From Xiheimicrobium sp033763395 (GTDB taxonomy: Bacteria; Myxococcota; Myxococcia; Myxococcales; Myxococcaceae): a DNA stretch of 64,000 bases. Shown here piece after piece: positions 16,639 to 24,765 of this stretch. Position 1 is the stretch's first letter; the number at the start of each line of letters is the position of its first letter. The notes below the pieces were generated by a model. That model had not been told where the DNA came from, made no database searches, and worked only from the letters and a program-made list of their open reading frames with translations. The stretch is taken from the NCBI GenBank assembly GCA_033763395.1, contig JANRKQ010000230.1:62001-126000 (forward strand). Reading direction: 5' to 3'. The position numbers and the translations under genes are program-made.

Positions 16639-17340
16639 TCAGCCGTCGAGCGTGAAGACCGTCGGCGGGCGGCGGGCGTGGTCGTCGAGGTACGCCCCGA
16701 AGCCGGCCCGCGAGTCGAGCTTGAAGGCCGGCAGCCGCGCGAGGGCCTCCTCTCCGAAGTGGTATTGCTCGATCACCAACGAGGCGCGGCGAAGCTCGGG
16801 TGCGCCCTCGAAGGGCCGGACCGCATGCGCGAGATCGCCGCGAAAGTGCACGGCCTGGCCCACGCGCGGTGTCACCAGCCCCACCGGCACGGCGCCGTTC
16901 CACAAAGCGAGCTCTCCGCCGCGAGTCCGGGGCACGTCGAGGTACAGCACCGACACGCACTCGGGCGGGTGATCGGCGACGCCGGCGGGCTGCATCAGCG
17001 TGCCGTCGATGTGCCGGGCCACCTCGGCGCCGGGGCCCACCACCAGCACGTTGAGGTACCAGGCGTTCGGCAGTCGCGTCAGGGTTCGTCGCCACCACGG
17101 CGTGAGCGCGCGAATCGCTGGCGCTCCGAGCGCTCGGGCGAGCCAGGGCTCGAGGGGCGGAAACCGTTGAATGAGCTGCGCACGCCCGGCTTCCGTGAAG
17201 GTCACTCCGAAGCCACGGCTCGCCTCGAAGGGCCCATTGAGGGTGCTCGCCGACACGAAGCTCGACTCGAGGAGCGCGCGGCGTAGCCCGTCGAAGGCGG
17301 CTCGCTCGAGGCCCTCGCGCTGAACCCGGAAGAAGCGCAC
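16639..17340 (-). CDS. 2-oxoglutarate/Fe(II)-dependent oxygenase-like protein
   Basis: A 233-residue protein with a jelly-roll pattern. ARHIDGTLMQP supplies the H-x-D iron pair, and HFRGDLAHAVRPF supplies the distal His, followed by RRASLVIEQYHF, where the Arg would bind 2-oxoglutarate. These fit the prolyl-4-hydroxylase branch. Between them lie VSVLYLDVPRTRGGEL and LWNGAVPVG, as in the family. Substrate is unknown. The start is GTG 17340; nothing upstream in frame looks better. It is convergent with the bestrophin-like gene and divergent from PilZ-AMIN. Confidence 0.7.
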   Translation of the reverse strand: MRFFRVQREGLERAAFDGLRRALLESSFVSASTLNGPFEASRGFGVTFTEAGRAQLIQRFPPLEPWLARALGAPAIRALTPWWRRTLTRLPNAWYLNVLVVGPGAEVARHIDGTLMQPAGVADHPPECVSVLYLDVPRTRGGELALWNGAVPVGLVTPRVGQAVHFRGDLAHAVRPFEGAPELRRASLVIEQYHFGEEALARLPAFKLDSRAGFGAYLDDHARRPPTVFTLDG

Positions 17341-17438
17341 CTCGGTGTCGTACCGCGCCGGCGGAGCGAGGTGAATGTGGGTGTTTCCACCGGTACCGGA
17401 AACTTGCTGGCTGTCGCGTCTGCCACAGACTCGGCGAC

Positions 17439-18671
17439 GTGGTGACGACGCACGAGCCCACCGGAGCAGCCGCGTTCGAGCCCGTCATGCCGGGCGAACA
17501 CCGGCCTCGGCGTGTGCGCTTCAAGCACCCGGTGCGCGTGACGACGGTCGACGGAGAGGCCCGCGCCTGGCGCACGCTCGCCGCGAACCTCTCTCGTGAT
17601 GGCCTCTTCGTGCGCATGCCGCAGCCGCTCGAGCCTGGAACGCGGGTGGCCATCTCGCTCGAGGCGCAGGGCCAGGTGCTCCCCTTCATGGAGGGCGAGG
17701 TGCGCTGGTGCCGATACCAGGCGTCCGAGCTCGACGGTCGCTACCAGGGCATCGGCGTTCGTTTCAGCACGCCGCTGCACCCGCGTGCGGTGGAGCTGGT
17801 GAACTACCTCGTCGACACCCTCGAGACGGGGAAGCCGCTGCTCGCCGCGCCGCGCCACCGTCGCCGTCGTTGGATGGGGTGGGGCGGAGCGGCCGGGTTG
17901 CTCGTCGCGCTCTCGACCGTCGTGCTGGTCTGGGCGTGGCCACGGCCCGCGCCGGTGCTGCCGACCCCCTCCGAAGGGCCCGGTCCGTTGGAGGTGCTCT
18001 CGGCCATTCCGCAGGCGCAGGAGGCGCTTGCCGCGATGGTCGCTCCCGCCGAGGACGACGTGGCGCTGCCCAGAGGCGACGAGCGGGCACCCGACACCGT
18101 GCAGGTCGCTCCAGCGGCCGAGGTCGTCGAGCCGAGCGCTGGTGGTGAGGTGGCGCCAGCGCCCATCCTCGACCAGGTCAATCAAGCGGACGAGGTGGCG
18201 CCCCAGCCCGGAGCGGCGCAGGCGCGGGGGCCGGCCACCGGCGTCGATGGGCTCGATGGCGAAGAGGCCACGAGGCGTGGTGCGGACGCGCCAGCGGCAC
18301 CGAGCGTCGACGCACCCGCTGGTGCAACCGCCGCGAGCACCGAGGGAGCGCAGGGGCAGTTGTCGCTCCCGACCGGCGCTGCGCTCGCGCTCCAGTGGCG
18401 GCCTTCTCCCGATGGCCTCGACGTTCGCCCCTCGCTCCGGGCCGACGCCCACGTCGCGCGCGTCTTCGCCTTGTCGAGCCCGCCGCGCGTCGTCTTCGAC
18501 ATCGAGGGCGCGGCGCCGCGGAAGAGCCACACGGCGACGCCGGGTGACGATGCGCTCGTCAGCCGCGTGCGCCTCGGAAAGCAGGGTGCGCGGACCCGGG
18601 TGGTCGTCGATCTCTCCAGCGAACCGCGTCGGGTGATCACCGCGGGCGATCACGCCATCGTGCAGTTCTGA
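17439..18671 (+). CDS. PilZ - transmembrane - AMIN domain protein
   Basis: A 410-residue bitopic protein. An N-terminal PilZ domain (about residues 22-125) carries the intact ANLSRDG motif at 49-55; the RxxxR part (RRVRFKHPVR) is degenerate. A single membrane helix lies at about 147-167 (GLLVALSTVVLVWAW). A Pro/Ala/Glu-rich linker follows, then a C-terminal AMIN domain from about 315 (ARVFALSSPPRVVFDIEG and TRVVVDLSSEPRRVI). AMIN domains bind peptidoglycan in amidases and PilQ secretins. PilZ on the cytoplasmic side and AMIN in the periplasm would couple c-di-GMP to the cell wall. This is inference; c-di-GMP binding needs testing. Confidence 0.78.
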   Translation: MVTTHEPTGAAAFEPVMPGEHRPRRVRFKHPVRVTTVDGEARAWRTLAANLSRDGLFVRMPQPLEPGTRVAISLEAQGQVLPFMEGEVRWCRYQASELDGRYQGIGVRFSTPLHPRAVELVNYLVDTLETGKPLLAAPRHRRRRWMGWGGAAGLLVALSTVVLVWAWPRPAPVLPTPSEGPGPLEVLSAIPQAQEALAAMVAPAEDDVALPRGDERAPDTVQVAPAAEVVEPSAGGEVAPAPILDQVNQADEVAPQPGAAQARGPATGVDGLDGEEATRRGADAPAAPSVDAPAGATAASTEGAQGQLSLPTGAALALQWRPSPDGLDVRPSLRADAHVARVFALSSPPRVVFDIEGAAPRKSHTATPGDDALVSRVRLGKQGARTRVVVDLSSEPRRVITAGDHAIVQF

Positions 18672-18910
18672 CCGTCGAGGGCGTGAGTCTGGAGAAGACG
18701 TTCACGCCGGGCCGCCAACCGCCCGCGGGCGCAACGAGGAAACGCGATCGAAGGCCGCCCTCTCACGACGAGAGAGACCCTGTTCGGCGCTCTGCTCCCG
18801 CAGCTCGGGTCGAGCAGCAGGCGCGGACTCCCGCGGCGCTGAAAGACCGTCCGCGTCGGCACGGCTGGCTGCGTGTTCACCGCTCCGTCGGGCGCGGGGC
18901 CTCAGGGAAC
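18672..18910. other. Convergent intergenic stretch, no gene seen
   Basis: This 239 bp gap separates the ends of the PilZ-AMIN and ilvE genes. It contains a perfect 10 bp palindrome GCCCGCGGGC at 18721-18730 and a small CTCTC/GAGAG hairpin. Neither is followed by a T tract, so no intrinsic terminator is called. No ORF with convincing codon bias was found. Confidence 0.4.
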
Positions 18911-19864
18911 TCAGACGTACGAGAGCCAGTGCAGGTACTTCGGCTCATGCCCGCGCACGACCCGGAAGTAGAGCTCTTGCACCGACTGCGTGATTGGCCC
19001 GGGCTTGCCCTCACCCACTGCGCGGTTGTCGACCTCGCGCACGGGCGTGATCTCGGCCGCGGTGCCGGTGAAGAACACCTCGGACGCGATGTAGAGCGCG
19101 TCGCGGGTGAACGACACCTCCTGCACGTCGCGGCCCATGTCCTTGAGCAGCTCGAGCACCGTGTCGCGCGTGATGCCGCGCAAGATCGGCGACGACAGCG
19201 ACGGCGTGCGCACGGTGCCGCTGCGGCCCACGCAGAAGATGTTCTCGCCCGAGCCCTCGGCCACGAAGCCCGAGATGTCGAGGAGGATCGCCTCGTCGTA
19301 GCCCGCCAGCACGGCCTCGCGCTTGGCGAGGATCGAGTTCACGTACTGGCCGGAGATCTTCCCGCGCACCATGTTCACGTTCACGTGCATGCGGGTGAAG
19401 CTCGACACCTTGGCGCGAATGCCCTCCTTGAGGCCCTTCTCGCCGAGGTAGCTGCCCCACTCCCACGCGCAGATGGCGACGCGGGTCGGGTTGATCGCGC
19501 CCAGGCCCATCGCGCCGTCGCCCATGAAGGCCACTGGCCGCAGGTACGCGCCGTTGGGAAACCGATCGGCCTGTTTCGCGAGCACGTCGATGCAGGCCTG
19601 CACCAGCTGATCCTCGGTGTAGGGCAGCTTGAGCATGATGATGTGCGCCGAGTCGAGGAACCGGCGAATGTGCTCGCGCAGCCGGAAGATGGCGAGGCGG
19701 CCGTCCTTCGTCTTGTAGGCGCGAATGCCCTCGAAGACGCCCAGGCCGTAGTGGAGCGCGTGCGTCATCACGTGCACCTGTGCGTCGCTCCACGGCACCA
19801 GCGCGCCGTCCATCCACACCCAATCGGCCTTCAGCACCGAGCTCGACGTCGACGTGTTCGCCAT
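18911..19864 (-). CDS. ilvE: Branched-chain amino acid aminotransferase
   Basis: A 317-residue fold-type IV PLP enzyme. ALHYGLGVFEGIRAY is the N-terminal core, KISGQYVNSILAKREAV carries the catalytic Lys region (lysine of SILAKREA), LLDISGFVAEGSGENIF binds phosphate, and ILRGITRDTVLELL and VFFTGTAAEITPV complete the IlvE signature. It converts branched-chain amino acids and 2-oxo acids. It sits directly downstream of the frz operon; the start ATG 19864 is 45 bp from the frzF stop, so it may be read through from it. The link to motility is not evident from sequence. Confidence 0.93.
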   Translation of the reverse strand: MANTSTSSSVLKADWVWMDGALVPWSDAQVHVMTHALHYGLGVFEGIRAYKTKDGRLAIFRLREHIRRFLDSAHIIMLKLPYTEDQLVQACIDVLAKQADRFPNGAYLRPVAFMGDGAMGLGAINPTRVAICAWEWGSYLGEKGLKEGIRAKVSSFTRMHVNVNMVRGKISGQYVNSILAKREAVLAGYDEAILLDISGFVAEGSGENIFCVGRSGTVRTPSLSSPILRGITRDTVLELLKDMGRDVQEVSFTRDALYIASEVFFTGTAAEITPVREVDNRAVGEGKPGPITQSVQELYFRVVRGHEPKYLHWLSYV

Positions 19865-19909
19865 GGCGGTCGTCTGCCACGAAACGCAAGGCCGGTCAGC
19901 ACGGGCGTG

Positions 19910-21448
19910 TCAGCGCTCCGAGAGCGCGGCCAGGCGGTACTGCGCGGCCTGCGCGATGGCCTCGTTCGACGTCGGCAGATCGGGGAAGTGGCCCAGCAGC
20001 GTGTGCGGCGGGCCTCGTCGCTGCGCGATGGCGTTGCGGTAGCTGCGCCGGGCGGCCTCGGGGTCGCCGCGCCGCTCCTGCACCTGGCCCAGCAGGTAAT
20101 GCCCGATGGCGAGGGTCGGCTCGAGGAAGAGCGCGCGGGTGAACTCCTGCCGGGCGGCGTCGTTCTCGCCCGCCTGCATCGCCGCCAGCCCCAGGTAGAG
20201 CCGGGCCTCGACCGACAGCGGCTCGCGGTGGAGCGCTTCCTGGTACGCCTCGCGCGCCTCGTCGATGTTGCCCATGAGCGCGTGCACGTTGCCCAGCGTC
20301 ACCCGCGCGGCGAGGTCGTCGGGCGCGTCGTCGACGAGCCGGTGCGCGAGACGGAGCGCCCGGGGGAAGTCACCGGCCTCGATGTCGCGGACGATCTGCC
20401 CGAGGCGCTCCACCGGCGTGCCCGTGCCGGGCGTCGGCGCCGGTGTCGGCGCGAGCGGAGAGCGCATCGCCGGCACCGAGCGCGGCACCGACAGACCGAC
20501 GACGAGCGGCAGGGGTCTCGGTGACGGAACCTCGAGCGGCCTTGCTGCCACGAGGGGCTTCGGTTCGGCAGCCGGGGGCTTCGGAGGCTCGGGCAACGGC
20601 CCGCTCCCGCGCACCGGCCGCCGGTACATGAAGACGCCGCCCACCTCGATCATCTCGAAGCGCGTCGGGAGCCGGAACAGGCTCTCGGAGTACCCGAGGA
20701 ACAGCCAGCCGCCGGGCCGCAGCGAGTCGTAGAAGCGGTCCATCACCGCGAGGATGGTGGGCTGGTCGAAGTAGATGATGACGTTGCGGCAGAAGATGAG
20801 GTCCATCGACTGGGGCCTCACCTGCGACCAGATCGGCGCCGCCAGGTTGTGCGGCTCGAAGCGCACCATCTCGCGGAGCTGCGGCGTCACCTCGTAGTGG
20901 CCATCGACGAGCGTGAAGTACCGCGCCAGCCGTGGCTCGCTCACGCCCAGGAGCCTGCGAATGGCGTAGCGCCCGCGCGCTGCGTTCTCGACGGCCACCG
21001 GGTTGAGATCGGTCGCCCAGCAGTCGAGCTCGGTGGCGAGCGCTCCGCGGTCGAGCGCCACCATGGCGATGCTGTAGGGCTCTTCGCCGGTGGCGCAGCC
21101 GGCCGACCACGCGCGCACCGCCCGGGCCTCGCGGCGCGCGTGCTTGAGCAGCTCGGGGAAGATCTCGGTCTCGAACGAGGCGAACTGCCGCGAGTCGCGG
21201 AAGAACTCGGTCTTCCCGACGGTGACGAGGGGCAGGAGGGCGCGCAGCTCGTGCTCACCGGCGAGCTGCCGCAGCCGACGCACGTACTCGGCGGCGTCGT
21301 CGAGCCCGAGCGCCGGCATGCGCGCCTGGAGCGCCAGCCGCAGGCCCATGTACCCGTCGGGGGTGATCTTGAGCCCGGCGCGCTCGAGGAGCAGCGCGGC
21401 CAGCTGCTCGAGCGCGTGCCGCTCGATGGTGAGGCCTTCGCCGCTCAT
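19910..21448 (-). CDS. frzF: FrzF: CheR-type methyltransferase with TPR domain
   Basis: A 512-residue receptor methyltransferase. The CheR part spans about 1-280: helical N domain, VGKTEFFRDSRQF, the SAM-binding SAGCATGEEPYS and LIFCRNVIIYFDQP. A Pro-rich linker (about 290-360) leads to a C-terminal tetratricopeptide region (RVTLGNVHALMGNIDEA, ARLYLGLAAMQAGEN, AIGHYLLGQVQERRGD). FrzF in Myxococcus methylates FrzCD and its TPR tunes site choice. The start overlaps the frzG stop by 4 bp (ATGA), confirming the operon. Myxococcus FrzF is longer (about 590 residues), the difference lying in the linker. Confidence 0.92.
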   Translation of the reverse strand: MSGEGLTIERHALEQLAALLLERAGLKITPDGYMGLRLALQARMPALGLDDAAEYVRRLRQLAGEHELRALLPLVTVGKTEFFRDSRQFASFETEIFPELLKHARREARAVRAWSAGCATGEEPYSIAMVALDRGALATELDCWATDLNPVAVENAARGRYAIRRLLGVSEPRLARYFTLVDGHYEVTPQLREMVRFEPHNLAAPIWSQVRPQSMDLIFCRNVIIYFDQPTILAVMDRFYDSLRPGGWLFLGYSESLFRLPTRFEMIEVGGVFMYRRPVRGSGPLPEPPKPPAAEPKPLVAARPLEVPSPRPLPLVVGLSVPRSVPAMRSPLAPTPAPTPGTGTPVERLGQIVRDIEAGDFPRALRLAHRLVDDAPDDLAARVTLGNVHALMGNIDEAREAYQEALHREPLSVEARLYLGLAAMQAGENDAARQEFTRALFLEPTLAIGHYLLGQVQERRGDPEAARRSYRNAIAQRRGPPHTLLGHFPDLPTSNEAIAQAAQYRLAALSER

Positions 21449-22458
21449 CGCGCGGGCACCCAATCGACGAGCTGCGAGGCGATCTGCTCGAGCGGCAGCA
21501 CCTTCTCGGCGGCCCCGAGCGCGACCGCTTCTTTGGGCATGCCCCACACCACGCTCGTCGCCTCGTCCTGCGCGATGGTGTGGCCACCCCGGTGGCGGAC
21601 CTCTTTGAGGCCCTTCGCGCCGTCTCGACCCATGCCCGTCAGCACCACGCCGATCGTCCGGTGGCCGAACGCCACCGCGGCGCTCTTGAGCAGCACGTCG
21701 CACGACGGCAGAAACCCGCCGACCGGTGTGCCGGCCTCGAGCCGCGCGGTGCCCGCGGCGGTGACGGTGAAGTGCACGTCGGACGGGGCGACGTACACCT
21801 GGCCGGGCGAGAGCGACTGGCCATCGGTGGCCTCGTGCACCTTGTGCCCCGTCTCGGCCCCCAGCCAGCGCGCGAGATCGTCGGTGAAGCCCGGCGTGAT
21901 GTGCTGGCAGATGCAGATCGGCGCGCCGAAGCTGCGCGGCAGGCCCGACAGCACCGTCGCCAGGGCCTTCGGGCCTCCGAGGGACGACGCGATGACGACG
22001 AGCGGGTGCGTGGGCCGCACCGCCGGCAGCCGGGTCGAGGTGCGCTTCTTGCGGCCGCGGGGGTGCTTCACCACGGCCACCGTCGACAGCAGCACGAGCG
22101 TCTTCTCGAGCGAGGCGAGCGCCGGCGCGTCGAGCTCAGAGGGGAGCGGCAGCACGTCGAGCGCTCCAGCGGCCAGCAACGCCATCGCCGCCTGCCGCGG
22201 CGCGCCGGGGGCCGCCATGAGCAGCGTGGGCACCGGCGTCTCGGCCATCGTCAGCTCGATCGCCCGGGTCAGCTCCGACGAGGCGCCGTCGACGCGCACC
22301 AGCACCACGCCCGGCTCGTGATCCCGAACCGCCGACACCAGCCCGGCGGCCGTCACGGGCCCGCCCACGCGCTCGAGCTTGCGCCCGAAGAGCGGTCCCA
22401 GCCGAAGGCCCAGCATGGGGGCCGGCTCGACCAGGAGGACCTTCGTCTTCGTCGTCAC
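21445..22458 (-). CDS. frzG: FrzG: CheB-type methylesterase with degenerate receiver
   Basis: A 337-residue protein. The C-terminal esterase domain has the catalytic Ser (IASSLGGPKA), His (ICQHITPGFTDD) and Asp (VLTGMGRDGAKGL) regions of CheB. The N-terminal 120 residues look like a receiver fold but lack key residues: the acidic pair is EP instead of DD (LLVEPAPM), and the phosphoacceptor position in VVLVRVDGASS is Arg or displaced, not LDxxMP. So the esterase is probably not controlled by phosphorylation in the usual way. It removes methyl groups from FrzCD. It overlaps frzE by 4 bp and frzF by 4 bp. Confidence 0.92.
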   Translation of the reverse strand: MTTKTKVLLVEPAPMLGLRLGPLFGRKLERVGGPVTAAGLVSAVRDHEPGVVLVRVDGASSELTRAIELTMAETPVPTLLMAAPGAPRQAAMALLAAGALDVLPLPSELDAPALASLEKTLVLLSTVAVVKHPRGRKKRTSTRLPAVRPTHPLVVIASSLGGPKALATVLSGLPRSFGAPICICQHITPGFTDDLARWLGAETGHKVHEATDGQSLSPGQVYVAPSDVHFTVTAAGTARLEAGTPVGGFLPSCDVLLKSAAVAFGHRTIGVVLTGMGRDGAKGLKEVRHRGGHTIAQDEATSVVWGMPKEAVALGAAEKVLPLEQIASQLVDWVPAR

Positions 22459-24758
22459 GTCAGCCGGTCCACCGTGAGCGCGAGGCTCTCGACGCCGAGC
22501 TCGCCCTTGATGAGGTACGCGTCGGCGCCCGCGTCGAGCCCGCGCCGCTTGTCTTCCGGAGACGCCAGCGACGACAAGATCACCACCGGCAGCCGCGACA
22601 GCTCGGCGTGGCTCTTGATGCGCCGGGTGAGCGCGAAGCCGTCGAGCCGCGGCATCTGCACGTCGGTGAGGATGAGATCGTACTGGCCGCCGCGCTGGAG
22701 CCGCTCCCAGGCCTCTTCTCCGTCCTGCGCCTCTTCCACCTCGTGGCCGAGCGCACGCACGAGCGCCGACTCGGTGGCGCGGGCGATGGGGCTGTCGTCG
22801 ACCAGCAGCACCTTGAGGCGGCGGGCGGCCTGCGTCTCGACCGGCCGCGCCAGCTTGCGCACCTCGGCCATCAGATCGGGCACGTGGAGCAGCACGGCGA
22901 TGCGGCCATCTTCGAGCGCCGCCGAGCCGGCCACGAAGGGCGCGCCCTTGAGGAAGTCGCCGCCGATGGGCTTCACCGCGACCTCGCGCTCGTCGACGAA
23001 GCCGTCGACCACCAGCGCCGCGCGCTCCTCTCCGAAGCGCACCACCACGCAGGGCGGCCGCTCGAAGCGCGGCCCGCCGTTGAGCCCCAGCAGCGGCCCC
23101 AGCGCCGTGAAGGCGATCGGCTTGCCCCGGTGCATGACGGCGAGAGTGCCGAAGACCTCGAGCCGGTCCTCTGGCGAGAAGCGCGCGACCGCTTCGACGT
23201 CGGCGGCCGGCATGCCGTACACGTCGTCGCCCAGGCGCACGAGCAGCACCCGCATCAGGGCGAGGGACTGCGGCAGGCGCAGGGCGACGGTGGTGCTGCG
23301 GCCGATGCGCGAGGTGACCGACACCGAGCCGCCGAGCGCCTCGACCTTGCGCTTCACCACGTCCATGCCGACGCCGCGGCCCGACACCTCGCTGACCTGC
23401 TCCTTCGTCGAGAAGCCGGCCCGGAAGATGAGCTCGATGGCCTCGCGCTCGCCGAGCGCCTGGGCCTGTGTGGCCGACAGCAGCCCCTTGCGCACCGCTG
23501 CGTCGCGCAGCCGCGCGGGGTCGATGCCGCGGCCGTCGTCTTCGATCTCGACCGCCAGCATGTCGCCGTCGGCGCGGGCCTTGAGCGCGATGCGGCCGAG
23601 CTCTGGCTTGCCGAGCGTCTCGCGCAGGTCGGGCGACTCGATGCCGTGATCGACCGCGTTGCGGATGAGGTGGATGAGCGCGTCGCGCACGTCGGCCACC
23701 ATCGACCGATCGACGCCCGCGCTGGTGTTCTCGACGTTCAGCTCGATGTGTTTGCCCTGCGAGTTGGCGAGCTCGCGCACCGCCCGGGGGAAGGCCTCGA
23801 ACACCGAAGACAACGGCACCAGGCGCGCTTCGGCGACGTGATCGGCGAGCTGCGTGAGGCTGCTGTTGAGCGTGTTGAGCCCGTCGGAGTGGTGGCGGAC
23901 GAAGCGGAAGGCGTCGTCCCGCAACAGCGACAGATCGCTCTCGAGCAGGTCGAGGTGGCGGCGCGCGTCGGCCCCGAGGGCGGCGTGCTCCGACGCCTTG
24001 AGCAGCCCTTCGCCCAGGCGCGAGAAGCGCTCGAACAGCCGCTGCAGCTCTTCACCGCGGAGCTCGCTGCGGGCGCTCTCGACGAGCAGGTCACCCGCGA
24101 GGAGGCCCACCGCGTCGAGCACCTCGACCTGCACGCGAATCGTGCGGTCGGCGGCGGCGCTCTTCTTCTCGACCGTCTCTTCGAAGCCCGGGCGTTCGTC
24201 CTGCGACTTGAGCGAGGCGCTCGGCGAGCTTGGCGCCGGAATCGGGGTGGGCGCCGAGGGCGGCGGGCGGGGCGCCGACGGCGCTGGTGGGGGTGCGGCG
24301 ACCTGGGGGGCGGCCGGCACCGAGGCCTTCGGCTTCCGCGGGGCTGATGGGGGCGGCTTCAGCGGCGGCACCGGCGTGCCGGCCGTCTGGGTCAACCGCT
24401 GCACGATGTCGGCCGAGGCGGGCGTGCCCTCCTTCGCGCCCGTGGTGTCCTCGAGCAGATCGGACACGGCGTCGCACGCGTGCAGGAGCAGATCGGTGGC
24501 GACGCGGGCGTCGACCTTCTTCTCGGTCCACGCCTTGAGCAGGTCTTCACACGCGTGGGCCACCTGGCCGACGGCGGGCAGGCCCAGCATGCGGGCCTCG
24601 CCCTTCATCGTGTGCAGCTCGCGCGCGACGTTCTCGGCCGCACGGGCCCCGTCGGGCTTCTCCAGCTCGAGCACGCCGAGCTGAATGGCCTGCAGGCGGT
24701 CCTGAGTCACCTCGACGAACTTCGTCAGCAGTGACTTCTTGAGGGCCTCGGTATCCAC
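22455..24758 (-). CDS. frzE: FrzE: CheA histidine kinase with C-terminal receiver
   Basis: A 767-residue hybrid kinase. The N-terminal Hpt domain has the phosphoacceptor His49 in ELHTMKGEARM, the same position as in Myxococcus FrzE. A long Pro/Ala linker follows (about 130-200). The catalytic domain has HLIRNAVDHGIESP, DDGRGIDPARL and GRGVGMDVVKRK, then a CheW-like regulatory domain. The C-terminal receiver has VLLVDDSPIA and the phosphoacceptor Asp699 in LTDVQMPRLDG. It autophosphorylates and passes phosphate to FrzZ; its own receiver modulates kinase activity in Myxococcus. The 8-bp gap from frzCD and the 4-bp overlap with frzG place it mid-operon. Confidence 0.95.
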   Translation of the reverse strand: MDTEALKKSLLTKFVEVTQDRLQAIQLGVLELEKPDGARAAENVARELHTMKGEARMLGLPAVGQVAHACEDLLKAWTEKKVDARVATDLLLHACDAVSDLLEDTTGAKEGTPASADIVQRLTQTAGTPVPPLKPPPSAPRKPKASVPAAPQVAAPPPAPSAPRPPPSAPTPIPAPSSPSASLKSQDERPGFEETVEKKSAAADRTIRVQVEVLDAVGLLAGDLLVESARSELRGEELQRLFERFSRLGEGLLKASEHAALGADARRHLDLLESDLSLLRDDAFRFVRHHSDGLNTLNSSLTQLADHVAEARLVPLSSVFEAFPRAVRELANSQGKHIELNVENTSAGVDRSMVADVRDALIHLIRNAVDHGIESPDLRETLGKPELGRIALKARADGDMLAVEIEDDGRGIDPARLRDAAVRKGLLSATQAQALGEREAIELIFRAGFSTKEQVSEVSGRGVGMDVVKRKVEALGGSVSVTSRIGRSTTVALRLPQSLALMRVLLVRLGDDVYGMPAADVEAVARFSPEDRLEVFGTLAVMHRGKPIAFTALGPLLGLNGGPRFERPPCVVVRFGEERAALVVDGFVDEREVAVKPIGGDFLKGAPFVAGSAALEDGRIAVLLHVPDLMAEVRKLARPVETQAARRLKVLLVDDSPIARATESALVRALGHEVEEAQDGEEAWERLQRGGQYDLILTDVQMPRLDGFALTRRIKSHAELSRLPVVILSSLASPEDKRRGLDAGADAYLIKGELGVESLALTVDRLT

Positions 24759-24765
24759 GCGCTCG

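Noticed and set aside
18721..18730. GCCCGCGGGC palindrome as a terminator
   Set aside because: It has no loop and no T tract; such GC palindromes are common in this composition.
18650..18880. 76-residue minus-strand frame between PilZ-AMIN and ilvE
   Set aside because: No ribosome-binding site or codon bias, and it overlaps the end of a well-supported gene.
22608..24347. A 579-residue plus-strand frame opposite frzE
   Set aside because: Composition (Arg/Glu/His/Leu only) and lack of any motif fit an antisense shadow of the kinase gene.
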